A stretch of 64,000 bases of DNA from Acanthaster planci (GCF_001949145.1 NW_019091360.1:1525231-1589230), one strand, 5' to 3'. Counted from the stretch's first letter, positions 11,401 through 23,600 are shown. Notes: a model not told the origin generated them from the sequence alone. Numbers and translations are program-made.

Positions 11401-12857
11401 TTATGTTTTAGCAGCCCCTTAGAGGAAAAACATAAAAATAAAAAGAGCCGACCCTACACATGTGAATTATGCAGCTTGTGTCGAGTGTTCAGATGAAATG
11501 AGTGGATTTTTCTGTTTCTTTTTGTAGTATAAACAGAGTAAAGGCAAAGATAATCCTTTCCTGATTGTGGAGGGAAAGCTAACAGATGACTGGATGTGCC
11601 TTGACTTTGGTAAGTTGGCTAACACTTATGAAAGCTATAACATGAATATAAGAACCCATTGGGGCTGTGGTCGACATTTGAAGCAAGATATGGGACGGAG
11701 AGAACCCCCCCCACCTTTGTGTTTGTCATTGTTTGATCGGAATCTCAGGNNNNNNNNNNNGTAGGGATTGGACAGGTAAGGGGGGTACCCCTCCGTCCCA
11801 TATCTTGCCTGGTATAGTGTTCGATTAGTGACCATTTGTCGAGCACTGGTCGATTTTTCCCTGGTAAACCTATGCACAAGAGATATACTGGGTATCGGGC
11901 AGATTCGACCACCAGTTGTCATTATGGTCACCGATCGAGCTTGGACCTTTTCAGTTCTTTTACAGGTGAGGGAGTAATCCTGGCCAATCCATAAGGGTGC
12001 TCAGCTGCATTGATATTTTTTCCTGACTTCTCAGGATTTCAGATTTCTTTCCATGACTGTTAGTTTTGTTTCTTTTGTTTTCTTTTATTAAAGAATTTTC
12101 AACATCCTACAGATCTACAGGAAGCTTTTGCTTATATTTCCTTTTGGATCAAATATCATGCCTGACTTGGTCCTGTTGTAGACAGGATTTGTTTCAAAGT
12201 TTGCATGCCATGTATTGTTCACTACAGTCCTTGAAAATGCACTTTTGTGTTTCAATTAACCTTATTTTAATCTCAAAACTGTGATTTCCTTCCGGGGAGA
12301 AAACGTCAATGTTGCATTTACTTACATAAAAACTGCTGGAATTTTTGATATTTTGCTGTTCCACATTTCCTTGTCTTGGGTAATTCATTGGTGTTTGCAT
12401 ACATAGCAATAAGCCAATGAACAAACAAACAAACCTATTACTGTACAGTATCTTTTCTGACTGACATCACAGCAACAGTGCCCTCTGTTGTTTAGAAAAT
12501 CACAGACAGTTTAAATGGTGAAAAAATGCACTTTTCGACACACTTAACCCCAAAAGGATATCAAATTATTTTCATACCTCAAAGAAGAGTGAAAAGATGC
12601 CAAAATATTGTCTCTAAGAAAACCTTATTGCCTGGACCCTTTGAATTTATCTCTTTTATGTTTTGACAGGGAACACTGTCGTTCACTTCATGCTGGAAGA
12701 AACAAGAGAGCTCTATAACCTGGAGGAGCTGTGGACGGTCGGCAAGGACTTCGACAGTCACATCCAACAGTGGAATCAACATGAGATACTCCTCTTTGAT
12801 CCAGAGACAGACGTACAGCCACCCTCGACAGAAGGGGCTGAGACTCAGGAGAAATGA
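8469..12857 (+). CDS. MALSU1: Mitochondrial ribosome large-subunit assembly factor (RsfS family)
   Basis: Four exons, 8469-9069, 9927-10105, 11528-11609 and 12670-12857, join in phase to 349 residues and a TGA stop. Family members bind mitoribosomal protein uL14m and block premature subunit joining in the matrix. Residues 1-60 are Arg-rich with few acids, fitting a mitochondrial presequence. Residues about 90-200 are an acidic, Ser/Thr-rich linker, making the protein longer than human MALSU1. The RsfS domain starts near residue 203: ASYVFSVDEIVGVLREEN, then DICVIRVPPE, DYFVVVTG, then LTDDWMCLDFGNTVVHFML and ETRELYNLEELW. These are the diagnostic RsfS blocks, with the conserved DW and the H..L..TR..Y..E..W pattern. 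The chosen ATG opens the first long frame after upstream stops. Introns 2 and 3 carry repeats. LIG4 lies divergently upstream. Confidence 0.95.
10560..11285 (-). repeat. AT-rich repeat B, copy 1 (MALSU1 intron 2)
   Basis: Minus-oriented copy of a family seen in at least six places. Shared words, read on the minus strand, are AAACTGTGATGTCATC, ATGCTAATGATATTTCC, a GTGAACCCAGAATTT-like block (complement of AATTGTGAACCC) and CAGCAACAGCGCCCTCAG. The 126-residue open frame at 10962-10582 lies inside this repeat and is not conserved in the other copies. Confidence 0.7.
11331..11470. repeat. Near-perfect 140-bp palindrome (foldback element)
   Basis: Left arm from ATAATTCACATGTGTAGG matches the right arm ending at CACATGTGAATTAT. 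The arms are about 65 bases with one short interruption in the left arm (ACGCAGTT) and almost no loop, around AAAATTATGTTTTAG. It sits in MALSU1 intron 2, about 60 bases before exon 3. Confidence 0.9.
11680..11815. repeat. Inverted repeat flanking a short assembly gap
   Basis: CAAGATATGGGACGGAG at about 11683 is mirrored by CTCCGTCCCATATCTTG at about 11791. Eleven Ns (11750-11760) fall between the arms, in MALSU1 intron 3. The gap is probably the unsequenced centre of a foldback element. Confidence 0.7.
12235..12630 (+). repeat. AT-rich repeat B, copy 2 (MALSU1 intron 3)
   Basis: Plus-oriented, diverged copy. It includes the CATAGCAATAAGCCAATGA block and ACATCACAGCAACAGTGCCCTC, then a GTGCACTTTT-like block. 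It ends about 40 bases before exon 4 of MALSU1, and its 5' half is deleted or diverged. Confidence 0.55.
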
Positions 12858-13353
12858 GTTGTGAGTTGATGAGTTTTGAGTCGATGGGTTACCAGTGGGA
12901 AAAGGAGAGGATAGAATCCAATGGAAAGATGTCGAAGGACCACGTGACCTCATGGTTTTCCAAGATCGGCCGCCATCACCTAAGGCAAGCGCTTAGTTAG
13001 CAACTCAGTGCTACATCATAACCTTGACAAGGGGGCTCCTTTCTGCATAAAATTACTACAAATTCTTTTCAGGTAGCATAATGGTCATTGTGCCATGGAC
13101 AGTCGCCGTTATCATGTCAATCCAGCCTAGTAACTAGTATTTTTCTCATACTTTCTGCCATTTAGGAAGCTTTTAGAACTGATGCCATGTTTGTACATGT
13201 AAATACAGTGTGTAGTGCTATGGGCTTTGCAACAATGGCGGACGTACGTTGGGTCATTTTTTTGTCAGCGAGGGACACCCTATTGGGCACTTGGCTGTGA
13301 CAAGAGTACGATGTTGAAATGGCATAGGATTTAATCTGGCCTGAAGTGAACTA

Positions 13354-13359
13354 AATAAA
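13354..13359 (+). terminator. Candidate MALSU1 polyadenylation signal
   Basis: AATAAA about 500 bases after the MALSU1 stop codon; the first canonical signal noticed in the downstream region. It is sequence-only evidence. Confidence 0.45.
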
Positions 13360-13494
13360 CCAGGTTTTTAATCATGATAAAGAACAAAAAATATTAACTG
13401 GAGCAGCATTTGAACCTGCGACTTTCTGAATTCTGGCGGTCCGCCAAAACCAGGTTTGACTACTATTAAGGGTCTTTCCAATGGACCGTTTTTT

Positions 13495-13880
13495 TCATAG
13501 AACCGTTGAAAATACAAACTTTTTGTCTCAGTATATTTTCAATGTTTATTTTCCTTGTTGAAAGGTAATCTGGTACCTTTTTCATTTTATGCTAATTAGA
13601 TTTCCGTATTCATAAACAGCACTATGATGTCATTCCAGGCATAAAGATTCAATGTTGTACATGTATTGATTTGTGTACACAGATTTGCTGGAATTGGTTC
13701 ACTGTCATGTCAGTGCATGGCAAAAAAGCCAACAAGAAACCCTTTATTAGAAATAATCCAATGGTAAAATTTGGGTTCACAAGTGGAACGGAGAATGCCT
13801 GTTTCTGAACACTGCCTTCCTCAAGCAGCATCACAGCAGCAGCGCCCTCGGTTGTCTAGAAAAGCATGGACCATACATTA
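13495..13880 (+). repeat. AT-rich repeat B, copy 3
   Basis: Shows the TTTTATGCTAATTAGATTTCC block, CACTATGATGTCATTCC, and CATCACAGCAGCAGCGCCCTC in the same order as other copies. It lies directly downstream of MALSU1. Confidence 0.6.
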
Positions 13881-15099
13881 AAACCTTAAATACATGCCAA
13901 AGAATTTCACAACAAATCATAGCACATACATACAAATCACTCTGAGGCAGCAAGTGATTGGAAGAGTTCCGCAGTCCGTACTCTGATTGAAATTCCATTG
14001 GTGATGTACCCTGTTACTTCTCACTGGCCCTTTGAATGGATTCGTTACCGGATGGGCTCAACTTCAGCAATTTTACTTCAGGCTTTCCCTGCCAATAAAG
14101 CAACCACATTATTTAATTTGTCCTGAATTCATCTTGTACCATAATATAATATGTGCCAACGCTCGTCTGCACTCGTTTTACTATCAAAATGAAAGCTGTG
14201 TCAGAATGACTGCACTGGTTATGAGTGGAAAGCCTCTGATTAGTGGCTTCATGCATTTCTCACCAATGCTTGCTCTATTCCAGCCGACATCAAGAAATTC
14301 CCATATGGTCTTTCTTATCCAAAATATTATACTTTGATCCCTTAAATGTAAACAGAATTTCAGCTGGAGTGCATGTCAAACTGGAATTATGTTATTTTTG
14401 GTTGTTGACACAACCACTCTAAGGGAGAGGTTTTTTTCTTCCTTGAAGTTGAAGTTACCAGATATGTGATAGTGGTTTTTTTGCAGGTACAAATTTTTAC
14501 GTGAATACGACGTGTTTCTGTTGATGTCCCATATTGTGCAATGAGCCATACATTGTTTATGGCACAGTCACATGTAGGCCTAGCTGGTAAAAACTATTCC
14601 AGCGATGGATTCTGTCATTTGTCTCTACTCAGCACTGCTCATCATCTGATGACTAAAAGTTCAGCCTACTCCAATTGATCCGTTTTAATTTCAGTTCTTG
14701 CAAGTCTTACTGGTCCTCGAATCAAACTTCAAGCTGGTTAGCAGGGTGCTTTTCATTCACATGCTGTTAACAATCATTTTACAAATTAAAACGTGCAAAT
14801 GTATTTGTTGGGTTCGATGCGATCAGTCGATCAGGACAATGCCCCGATTGTGTTGCGCTATAGGCAGGTCAATCCTGTATGAAATTGCTGATTTCACTTC
14901 TTTTCAAAACAGTCTTTCAGAAACGGGAATAAGAAAGAAACGTCGATTGGCTCAAGGCCAAGTTATGCGGAGAGCATACAATAAGATGGAGACAGATCAA
15001 ATAATCCTGCATATCGACTGATTGCCCCCAACATATCTTACCATTCCACACACACACACAGTGAGGTATCACAGCGAAGTGTGCGGTGCACTTGCAATA

Positions 15100-15270
15100 C
15101 AAGCGATTCACAAAAGTGCGCCACCCAGAGTCTGCAACACGTTGGCCAATCACAATGCGCGAAATCTGTCGACCCAATGCGCGTTTGAAAAGGGTCGACA
15201 AATTTCGCATGTTGTGATTGGCCAACGCGTTGCAGACTCTTGGGGGGCGCACTATTGTGAATCGCCCGTA
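15100..15270. repeat. GTCGAC foldback MITE (family A), copy 1
   Basis: Arms of about 75-80 bases run inward from GCGATTCACAA and CGGGCGATTCACAATAGTG (minus strand). Each arm contains GTTGGCCAATCACAA, a TTTCGC-type word and GTCGAC near the centre. Close relatives are at 18869-19047, 28427-28502 (right half) and 42811-42977. There is no coding capacity, so mobilisation in trans is inferred. Confidence 0.85.
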
Positions 15271-16127
15271 TTAAAACTAATTTATTTACATACAAAGATA
15301 TCTGGTGCACCCGACTTGCTTAGAATATCCATGAGAATCTTTCTTTGCATTTGAATTATCAGAGACTATTAAGGCAATTTGCCAATGGTGATAACCAAAC
15401 AGTGTAAGGTCAGCATTCTGTTTGTTTATTGGATTACGAACATGGCATACAATTTTGCAGGGTCTGAGGGCAAAATTTTTAAAAAAAATTCTCTTATAAT
15501 TATGTTCCATTTTTTCCCACAATTATCCATGGTTGGAGGAGAAAACAAATTAAATTTAGCACATTAATTTTTTTTTCAAAACAGCCCTTGAAAAAAATTA
15601 ATTTCACTTTGTTATTTTATTATGTTTCCTTAATTGCATTATTCGCAGTAGATAGGTTCGTAATCCAACTAATAAAAATTGCGTACCTAAATTAGCATGT
15701 ACCACCTTAATGAAGTGAAACTTATTAAAAAAACACACAAAACCAAAACAAAACCAAAAAACATCTCATTGACCGAACCATAGATCAAATTGTGAATATA
15801 CTTCTTTCCAAGATTCCATCGACACTTTTTTTTAATTAAAATTACAGGAAGGCTTCAGGGGCGGATCCAAGATTTTATACCAGGGTTCGATTTTTTAAAC
15901 TGCATTTTTCGTTATTGAAGCCATTAAATCTTTTCGTTTTGTTCTTAACCAAACATGCAAATAAGACGCCTAGAGGATTCATGCTTTCGAGAGGCTTGCA
16001 ACCTTTAGATGTAGTAAGACACTAAACAATGCAGTAAGCTAAAGGGGGGGGCATTACCCCCACTCCCTGGATCCGTTCCTTGGCTTTTGCAGGTCCTTGT
16101 AAAATGCACACAGAATCCTGGATTCAC

Positions 16128-16500
16128 ATCTAGTCTAGTGACCGAATGGTTGAGGTTTGTCGCTTCCGACCATGGGGTGGGGGCTGCATGCTGTGACCTT
16201 GGGCAAATCACCCCCATGTGCCTCTCTCCATCCAAGAATAACTGGGTACCTGTGAGAGCAGATGTAGTTATGTTTAGCCGTTTGTGCCTGAAATGGCAAC
16301 ATCGGGCGGGTATACTCCCCAGAAAGTCAAGGCCGTGTCCGAAACGGGCTTCCAGAGCTATGGCTAGGTCTATTGTCTGCGCGTCTCCACGCATTTCCAA
16401 TGGAGCGAAGACCGAGACCTAGCTCTAGACAAGAGATTCGGATGCAGCCTAAGACAGTCTTATGAAATGTTCAGATGAGCCCAAGTGATAGGCTCAAGAT
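16128..16500 (+). repeat. tRNA-derived SINE, copy 2, interrupted by a nested element
   Basis: Starts GTGACCGAATGGTTGAGG and has CTTGGGCAAATCACCCCCATG, TGGGTACCTGTGAGAGCAG and AAATGGCAACATCGGGCGGG in family order. The B-box segment is deleted, and positions about 16328-16448 interrupt the tail. Confidence 0.75.
16328..16448. mobile_element. Small MITE nested in SINE copy 2
   Basis: About 120 bases bounded by GGCCGTGTCCGAA on the left and TTCGGATGCAGCC on the right, which are imperfect inverted ends. It sits exactly where the SINE body stops matching the other copies, so it inserted after the SINE. Confidence 0.55.
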
Positions 16501-17458
16501 GAATTAAGAGTATTGCATCCGGTGTTTAATGTGTGAAGATTTATTTGAATAATTTATCAAAATCATTCAATTCTGCAAAGAACAAATATGGACATACTTT
16601 TGAGTGGCATACGTTTGGGTGACTATGCGTTAAATCAAGCCGAGCCGTCTGGATAAATCATTAATGGTAGAATTGCTGCATCAAAGTCATTTCAATTAAC
16701 AAACAAAGTCATGATTTTAACAATAATGATCCAATCGTTACAACGCGCGTGTCATATCGAACACTGAGAAGATTCAAACCTACTCACTGGGACCGGACAC
16801 AGCGTCCATCATTTCATTTAGCAACAACTCGCGGTTCATTTAAGAGATGCAGTTCACAGCAGATGCAGTCGAACTGGACGACCTAAGATTTATAGTTATA
16901 TTAATATAGCGGGAAATTGTACACACTAACTGCCATAAAACCGACATCAAGGTTCAATTTGTAACAGTCGAAGGGTCCAATAAACTCTCAATCGTTCTGG
17001 AACTTATCGATCTTCAAACCTTCAGTCATTTTGTACTTTACAGGTTAATTAAATCATGGTCAAAAAACTCGTGAAGTCAATGTACTTGTATATACTAAAA
17101 GGGAAAATATTTTCATGAATAAAATATGCTACGAAGGATAAGCGCATACAGTTCGGCAGTACGTAGATCTCCCAGTGCTTACCTTAAACACTTTAAATTA
17201 CTTGGGGAAACAGTAAATCGGCTAACGTTTAGCCCAGCACTACAACTTAATGAATTTAATATAAGTGTCACGCCCCGCTTGCTTCATGCGTAATGCGCGT
17301 GACGTAATGTGCGTGATGTCATACACGTCCAGAGGTGGGCGTAACCGATCGAAACACCACTGAACAGAAAAAATAATAATTATTTGTGCGTTTATGACCT
17401 TAAATGGCGGATACTGTGCGTCTTATAAATGTTCTGATGTTATTATTAAAGGAATGAA

Positions 17459-17842
17459 TGTGTGCTTGGCCGGTCTTGACACAACTTACGCCCTCGCCTG
17501 AAGCTCGAGCATTATCAGCAATCAGTCTCCCGAGTCGACCGGCCAAGCACATTCAGTCCCATTCATAGATACCTTTTTAGCCAGAGAGTCAAAAGAAGTC
17601 TATATATGACGGATATCCGACGATTTTGTTGTAGAATCTTACTTTCACTTTTCCGAACACCCCTGTCCATTTTATGTTGTAGTAGTCCAAAAGAATCTCC
17701 TTATATGGACTTATCGCGCGCGTGGCGAGCCAGGGGCACACAAACTCTTGACCAATCAGAATCGATTAGATGGTCTCGTATCCAGGCGCCAGCACGTGAT
17801 TTACACCGCGGGCATTATCACTTCTCAGTGGGCATTATCAAT
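17459..17842 (-). repeat. Interspersed repeat C, copy 2
   Basis: Reverse-complement relative of 4921-5300. It runs from GTGCTTGGCCGGTC through CAAAAGAAGTC and CTTGACCAATCAGAATCGAT to GGGCATTATCACTTCTCAG. The 94-residue open frame inside it is an accident of the repeat. Confidence 0.65.
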
Positions 17843-18868
17843 GCTATTTCACTGTCAAATTGCACGTTGTTGGATAGGGAGACTTTCTGAGGTATATGTG
17901 AATAAATATAATCATTTAACAATGTTTATCCGTTATCAATCTGTAAACTCTGCCACAACAAAATGTACATGTATACAGTGTTTACGATACTGTAATTTAA
18001 ATTTAGTACATGTATATAGCCAAGTATAGCGTACCCAAGATAGCTCCAAAGCATACGTTAACAATTAGCATTAATACAGTGCTTATGCAACTGGTTACCA
18101 CATTTACATCAAATTTACATACATCCATACCAGGCAGTGTTTCAACATATTAGACTATCCCTCACAAACAAATGGGATCGTCAAGTTGTTAAGTTACCAC
18201 CTCTTCCCAAAATTAAGACGTCCATAAAGTACGAAAGAACAACAAAACCAGAAAGATTTTGTTTCTGTCTTATTTCATAAATAGTGAGAATGACACTCTT
18301 TGTCGGGACAGACTGTATCGATTGTCACTATTGTTCCCAGAAGTTTAGGTGTGAGGTCGTTAAATTTCCGAGACTTCCCTCGTCAAGGTCGTGGCCTCAT
18401 CCCTCTGAATGTTTCACGACACACACTATCAAGTTATTCTAGAAATTAGGGGTCCATTTTTTTGTGTCCCTGTCACATCTGGCGTGTGATTTTGTAAGTT
18501 CAGAACACCTTTTTTAATTTCCAAGAGTGCTGAATTAATGCAAATTAACTGCCGAACAAATACTAATAATTTGAAATCAATTCTGGTGATATTTCCACGA
18601 CAAATAACAAAGGTCAGATGTATTAACAGGGACATCAAAAATAATATCACACTTTTGGACCCCTAATTTGTGGTATTACCTGATTAAAACAGTGGGCCAG
18701 CGGAAAATATAAACTTCATCTTGAAATGGTCAGGGCGACCAGAACCATGAACTTGTTTCAGCTTGGGTCTTTGGTTAAGCGTTTTCGCGACTTGTTATGC
18801 CTCTGTGACGTCATTGTTCCCACTGTACGAGATCCGAAGGTTGGGCTTGGTTCAGCGCCGGTTCGAAT

Positions 18869-19047
18869 ACGGGCGATTCACAATAGCGCGCCTCCAAGGG
18901 TTTTGCAACGCAGTGGCCAATCACAACGCGCGAAATTTGTCGACCATCTCCAAACGCGCACAGGGTCGATAGATTTCGCTCATTGTAATTTCCCAACGCA
19001 TTGCAAACCTCTTGGAGGCGCACTCACTATGGTGAAACGCCTCTATT
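18869..19047. repeat. GTCGAC foldback MITE (family A), copy 2
   Basis: Arms begin at ACGGGCGATTCACAATAG and end at CACTATGGTGAAACGCC. Inside are TGGCCAATCACAACGCGCG and GTCGACC on the left, and GGTCGAT, TTTCGCTC and a degraded TTGTAATTTCCCAACGC on the right. It is more diverged than copies 1 and 4. Confidence 0.8.
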
Positions 19048-19484
19048 GGCGGAAATAAACAGACAATATTGTCGCCCCTCTGAGTGAATTATAGTTGTCA
19101 AATTGCCGTTAAATGCAGCGAAGCAATGAAATACTTCCTTTTAAAACGTTCGGCTGAGTTCGGGTGGCTTGTTCTCGTATGTTCATGAACAGCTCGATTT
19201 TGTTGTTCGTAGGTCAAACGCCAGAAACAAACAACTGGTTATTGCTGGCAGTTCAGTGGCAAGCAACATGCAACATGGCGGCGTTCATATACGTTACTCG
19301 GGAGTTAAAGTTTGGATAACTGAGCTGATTTTTTTCTATTTTAACAGGAAGATTTATTTCTGTGTTATGGAAAAGAATTTATGTTAATTTTACAAAATTC
19401 CCCATTGTCTCTGACTTTATAAGCCATCTCTCTACTTTTTTTTTACAAACTGTAGCGGTAATCTGCTCAAATAAAATGTTGTTA

Positions 19485-19662
19485 TACACTCAAAAAACTC
19501 CCAGGTCAGATTGACTCAATTGGCGTGACCCTCTTCTGAGTAAAAAAGACTCCCTTTCGGGTCGTATTAGACCTTTTCTGGGTCATTAATTGACCCTGAA
19601 AAGGGTCACGCCGAATGGGACGCAATTCCGGGTCAATCTGACCCAGGAGTTTTTAGAGTGTA
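19485..19662. repeat. MITE with TACACTC...GAGTGTA ends
   Basis: The left end TACACTCAAAAAACTCC mirrors the right end GGAGTTTTTAGAGTGTA, flanked by TA. Inner arms also pair: GGTCAGATTGAC with GTCAATCTGACC, and TGGCGTGACCCT with AGGGTCACGCC. About 178 bases in all. A TA-target DNA transposon relative is likely. Confidence 0.85.
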
Positions 19663-19939
19663 GATGAAAATTATTTCGCCTCGTGGCGCGTGTTTAGATT
19701 GTTATATTAATATTCATATTTAGAGCTTTACAGTTTGGCTTGGTTTCCTTATAACAGGCTTATACCATCAGCTTAACAGCGTCATGAAATGTACAGGTGT
19801 TAAGTAGTCCAGAAACTTTCTTGTTGTTTTAATGGCGCTTTCAGCTACTCAGGCTATTTGTGCCAATAACTATGCGTTTATTCATAACCTTTATTAATCA
19901 GCACCACATTGCGGAGTTAGGAAGAAGGTCCAGTTTTAG

Positions 19940-20075
19940 AGGCTGGAGGAAACCGGAGTACCCGGAGAAAACCTGCCAGAGCGAGGATGGACTGGAAACC
20001 AAATGCACTTAAAGCCTGGGCCAAGCTGGGACTCGAACCCGGGCCTCATTGATGCAAAGCGAGCCAGGAAAGAAC
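19940..20075 (+). repeat. Dispersed repeat with GGAGGAAACCGGAGTACCCG motif
   Basis: Contains GGAAACCGGAGTACCCGGAG followed by GGGACTCGAACCCGGGCC, which on the minus strand is B-box-like. This combination is familiar from dispersed repeats of marine invertebrates. No coding capacity is seen. Confidence 0.5.
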
Positions 20076-20615
20076 CGCTCACCTGTACGGAAGTGCATTG
20101 GGGACATGGCTACAAAAAGGAGCACTAAGTTGCCTAGGTGGATTACTACTCAAGGCCGATTAATCTTTCGCCCTGACGGTCTGTTGTTCCACCATTTCGA
20201 CAGTAATCGGCACAGGCGAAATAATCCACCCTGGCGATAAAGTAATCCGCTTTGGCTAAATAATCTGCCAGAGAGAAATAGTTGAGCAGTTTTTTTTTTT
20301 CAGTCATGTCATAAAGCGCTTCCGTAGACTAGAGCCTAAGACAAACTTAATGCGGACTTGCCCATAAAGAAATGCAAAATACAGCCAATCCTCGTTAATA
20401 AAAGCACTGTACAGTATTATGCTTATTACAAGGAAAATTTTAGATCTAATCCTTTGTTCTTTATTGTTTTCATTCCTGACAAAGCAAGGTCCCTATCGCA
20501 ACAATGTAATCTGCAACGAGGTTCGAGTCGGTGCGTGTTTGTGTAACAACACGGCACCAGTTGCCTATGTCAAAAGTAAAACCGTCCCCAGGTAAATGTG
20601 TCCCCCGAACACTTC

Positions 20616-23600
20616 CTATAACCCGGTATCGTATGTTTTAGCACCTGCAAGGGTCTGCGACTGTTTCGTTACGGACCCGTCATCATGCCTCTTTCCGCAC
20701 CATGGACCACACGTCGACCGGGCGGTTCTTTTCCAGAAACACCAGACTTTCTTGTTGCAAATGAAAGCGAAGAAGATGTACAATGCCTGGCTTGAGTTGA
20801 GGAGGATGAAGACGTACCACAGGGCGACGACGTCACTTATAGCCGCCGCAAAACCAAAGATCCATGTGAATCCCATGAGGGTGGCTATCTGGTTTAATGA
20901 GGGGACGCAAAATGTTGAAACTGAAGTCACCACAACCTTTAGAACCAACCATCCCAAAACCAGGGTAAATGATGTTGACAGTTTAGGTTTAGAGATCCAA
21001 AGCTTAAGAGAGAAAACTTTGCTCGGAATCTGCGTTTTAATTTGATTGATTTCAACGAAACTTTCACACATGGCCCAAAACATCGGTCATGTGTAAAACT
21101 TGCAACGACCAAAGATCTTTTGTGAGGCGTATATGAAGAATAAAACGCCACAGAGTAGAAGTGATGAATTAAGAGACTGTTATCTAAATAGTTAATTATT
21201 CATATCAGAATGATTTGACTGAGACCTTTAGTACCTTTTTAAAAAGGTATGCGCAGTATATAAGATGGCAAATGGGATTGAGTGAAATAATGCAAGGTCA
21301 ATTTCGTTTGAATATTTTATATAAAGATAGGCCTACACACGCACTTTAAGAGTTGATTTAAATTGGCAGCCTATTCAAGGGAGATGAAATTCATTTACCT
21401 TGATGTAAATAACCACTTCTTCCACGATCTGCTGCATTTCAGGCTTGTTGCTGAGTACGTGTTGCGTATCTCTCTTTGTTTTCCTGATCCCACAGACGGT
21501 GAGAGAAAACAAGACGATGTTTGTCAAGACCACAGCCCCGATGGGAACGCCTACCACAACAATGCTGACATAACCGTTGCCGATCCAACACACGTGTTCA
21601 TTTCCGTACCACAGGGGAAGATCTGTGCAGTCGCAGACGTGTAGGATAAAACAAGGGAGTGCTATCAACAACGGCACACCCCAGGCAAATGACAGCGACG
21701 CCAGGGAAACCCCAGTGCTTCTGCTTCGACAGGTGTTCTTCCACGCCGTGAACGTGCGGTTGAGAATGAAGGCCAGGACTCCAGTCCACATGACAGAGAC
21801 AAGGAGAAAGTAGTGCGCCAACAGGGCCACGATGGTGCAGGCGGCCTGAGCTTGGGTCGCCACGCCGCTTAACAGGAGCAGAAGTTGGGCGAGGAAGAGC
21901 GCCGCTGTGAAATTCAGGATGGGCCCGCTGGTGCGATTCCGGAGCTTCTTGAAGACACAGAATGTCACGAAAGTGACGACTGCTGCCAACATCGAGACTA
22001 TGTTTGCAGTGAGGTTGAGAATTTGTTGCGGTAGGGAGTACTGGAAGAAAGTAAAAGTCTGGGTGATATTGCGAGTTCCGTTCTGCTCGTTGAAGGAGCA
22101 AACTTGGATTTCGCCGTCGGCAGTTTCTATGTAACTGTCTCGATTAAAAACGGCCCGCGTGGGCATGTAAACCAGGGTATTTTCGTCGTCACCGGCGGGG
22201 AGAAACAGGGAACGATTGAAAGTCTCAAGCAGACAACTGAGGTCGGGATTCTGACAGAGCTGGACTTGAGACGGAGGCGACGAAATGGCCGCTGGAGGTT
22301 GTCGCGTTAGCCAATCAAATGTCTCCCGCCAAATGGTCATGTTTCTGGGGACTGCCAAATCACTATCGGCCGTTACATTCTGCCACCTCCCGGCGCACCT
22401 TGCCAGCGATAAGCTTGCGTCGTGGTATAGAATTTCCATAGAAGTGATCGATGTGGTATCGGCAAGATCAGAACAAAAGGTGCGGCCTTCCATTGCCAAT
22501 ACCTTCTGATGAACCTCCTGAAAAGCTGCCCGTTTTAACCGAGTCATGAATGCAAAGACAACTGGCCTCTTTCCTGGCTGCCCCAAGCAGTTATTTGATT
22601 GGAGCAATTCCGAATCCATCGTTGAAATTTCCATCTGACTTCTGTTAACTTGTACAAGGTCATCCAGACAGGTTTTGATAATTTCCTCCAGTGGATCTTC
22701 AGCAGTCCGGCGGTCGGCACAGGCGGCTACGTGGAAGTAGGTGATCATTTCCTGGCCGGATACGTGGATATCTCCCGCCAGCCGAACGCAGCGTTCCCCT
22801 TCCAAAGCATACCCATCCGCACACGTCAGCCTGCGACATCTTGAAAGAAATGGGTCGTACACTTCGTTCACTGAACAAGTGACAGGGACCTCACTGACCA
22901 CCACTCTGCCTTCACTCACCAATTTGACATTACCTGCGGATCGGAAGTCAAAGACGATCGAAATTGGAGGAGGCCCGGGGAACTGCGGGGCGGGTGCAGG
23001 CGGTCTATATAAGGTGTCGTCGGTTACCAATACGGGATACTTCCGTAAGCAATCAACGAAATCTATAGTCTTATTGTTGTTGCATATCAAACAGTGCGGG
23101 TTCTTGTAAAGAGTTCGAGACACAAAGTCGACGGTCGCAGTGAGAGCTGTGTACGACGAGCAGAGCGGTGCCAGTGGGTGACCGATCGGGCATTCTGCTC
23201 TCGCGTCGAGGTAGCAGGTTCTGACAGCAGAGCCAGCCCTACCCGGCGGTTCCTTGACCAATATGCACCCCACTTCGTACCTTATTATATCCAGCGTCTC
23301 CCTGGACGTGGATAATGACAACAGATCAAAGGCCTCCTCCTGGTAAGAAACTTGGGTGCACTCAAAAGTCAAGGACCATGGTTCCAGATCCGTTACATTT
23401 TCCCGCCAGCAGAGGGCGCAGTACACGTTCCTGTACGGGAAATGATTCTTCACGCCCAGAACTGGAATTTCTGACAGAAAATCGTCCGTGTCAATTTGCT
23501 CGCACCGTTGCCGTAAGACTTCTTCGCCAGTCAGATTGTCATTGGGACAAACGGCAATGACGTAGTATCCTTCAGACTGTTGGAATCTCTCAACGTTGCA

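Larger units (their letters stand above)
13360..20615. other. Gene-free stretch filled with interspersed repeats
   Basis: Between the MALSU1 3' end and the receptor gene I recognise no protein-coding exon. Repeats annotated separately lie at 13495-13880, 15100-15270, 16128-16500, 17459-17842, 18869-19047, 19485-19662 and 19940-20075. The remainder (13881-15099, 15271-16127, 16501-17458, 17843-18868) is mostly AT-rich unique or old repeat sequence. Short open frames there lack splice context or any family resemblance. Confidence 0.6.

Noticed and set aside
16005-16422. Open frames of 131 and 111 residues on opposite strands
   Set aside because: Both overlap the SINE and its nested element.
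20616-21083. Extending the last receptor exon upstream to include VVVTSVSTFCVPSLNQ
   Set aside because: That would add 17 residues between TM5 and TM6. The acceptor before IATLMGFTW has a good pyrimidine tract and restores normal class B spacing.
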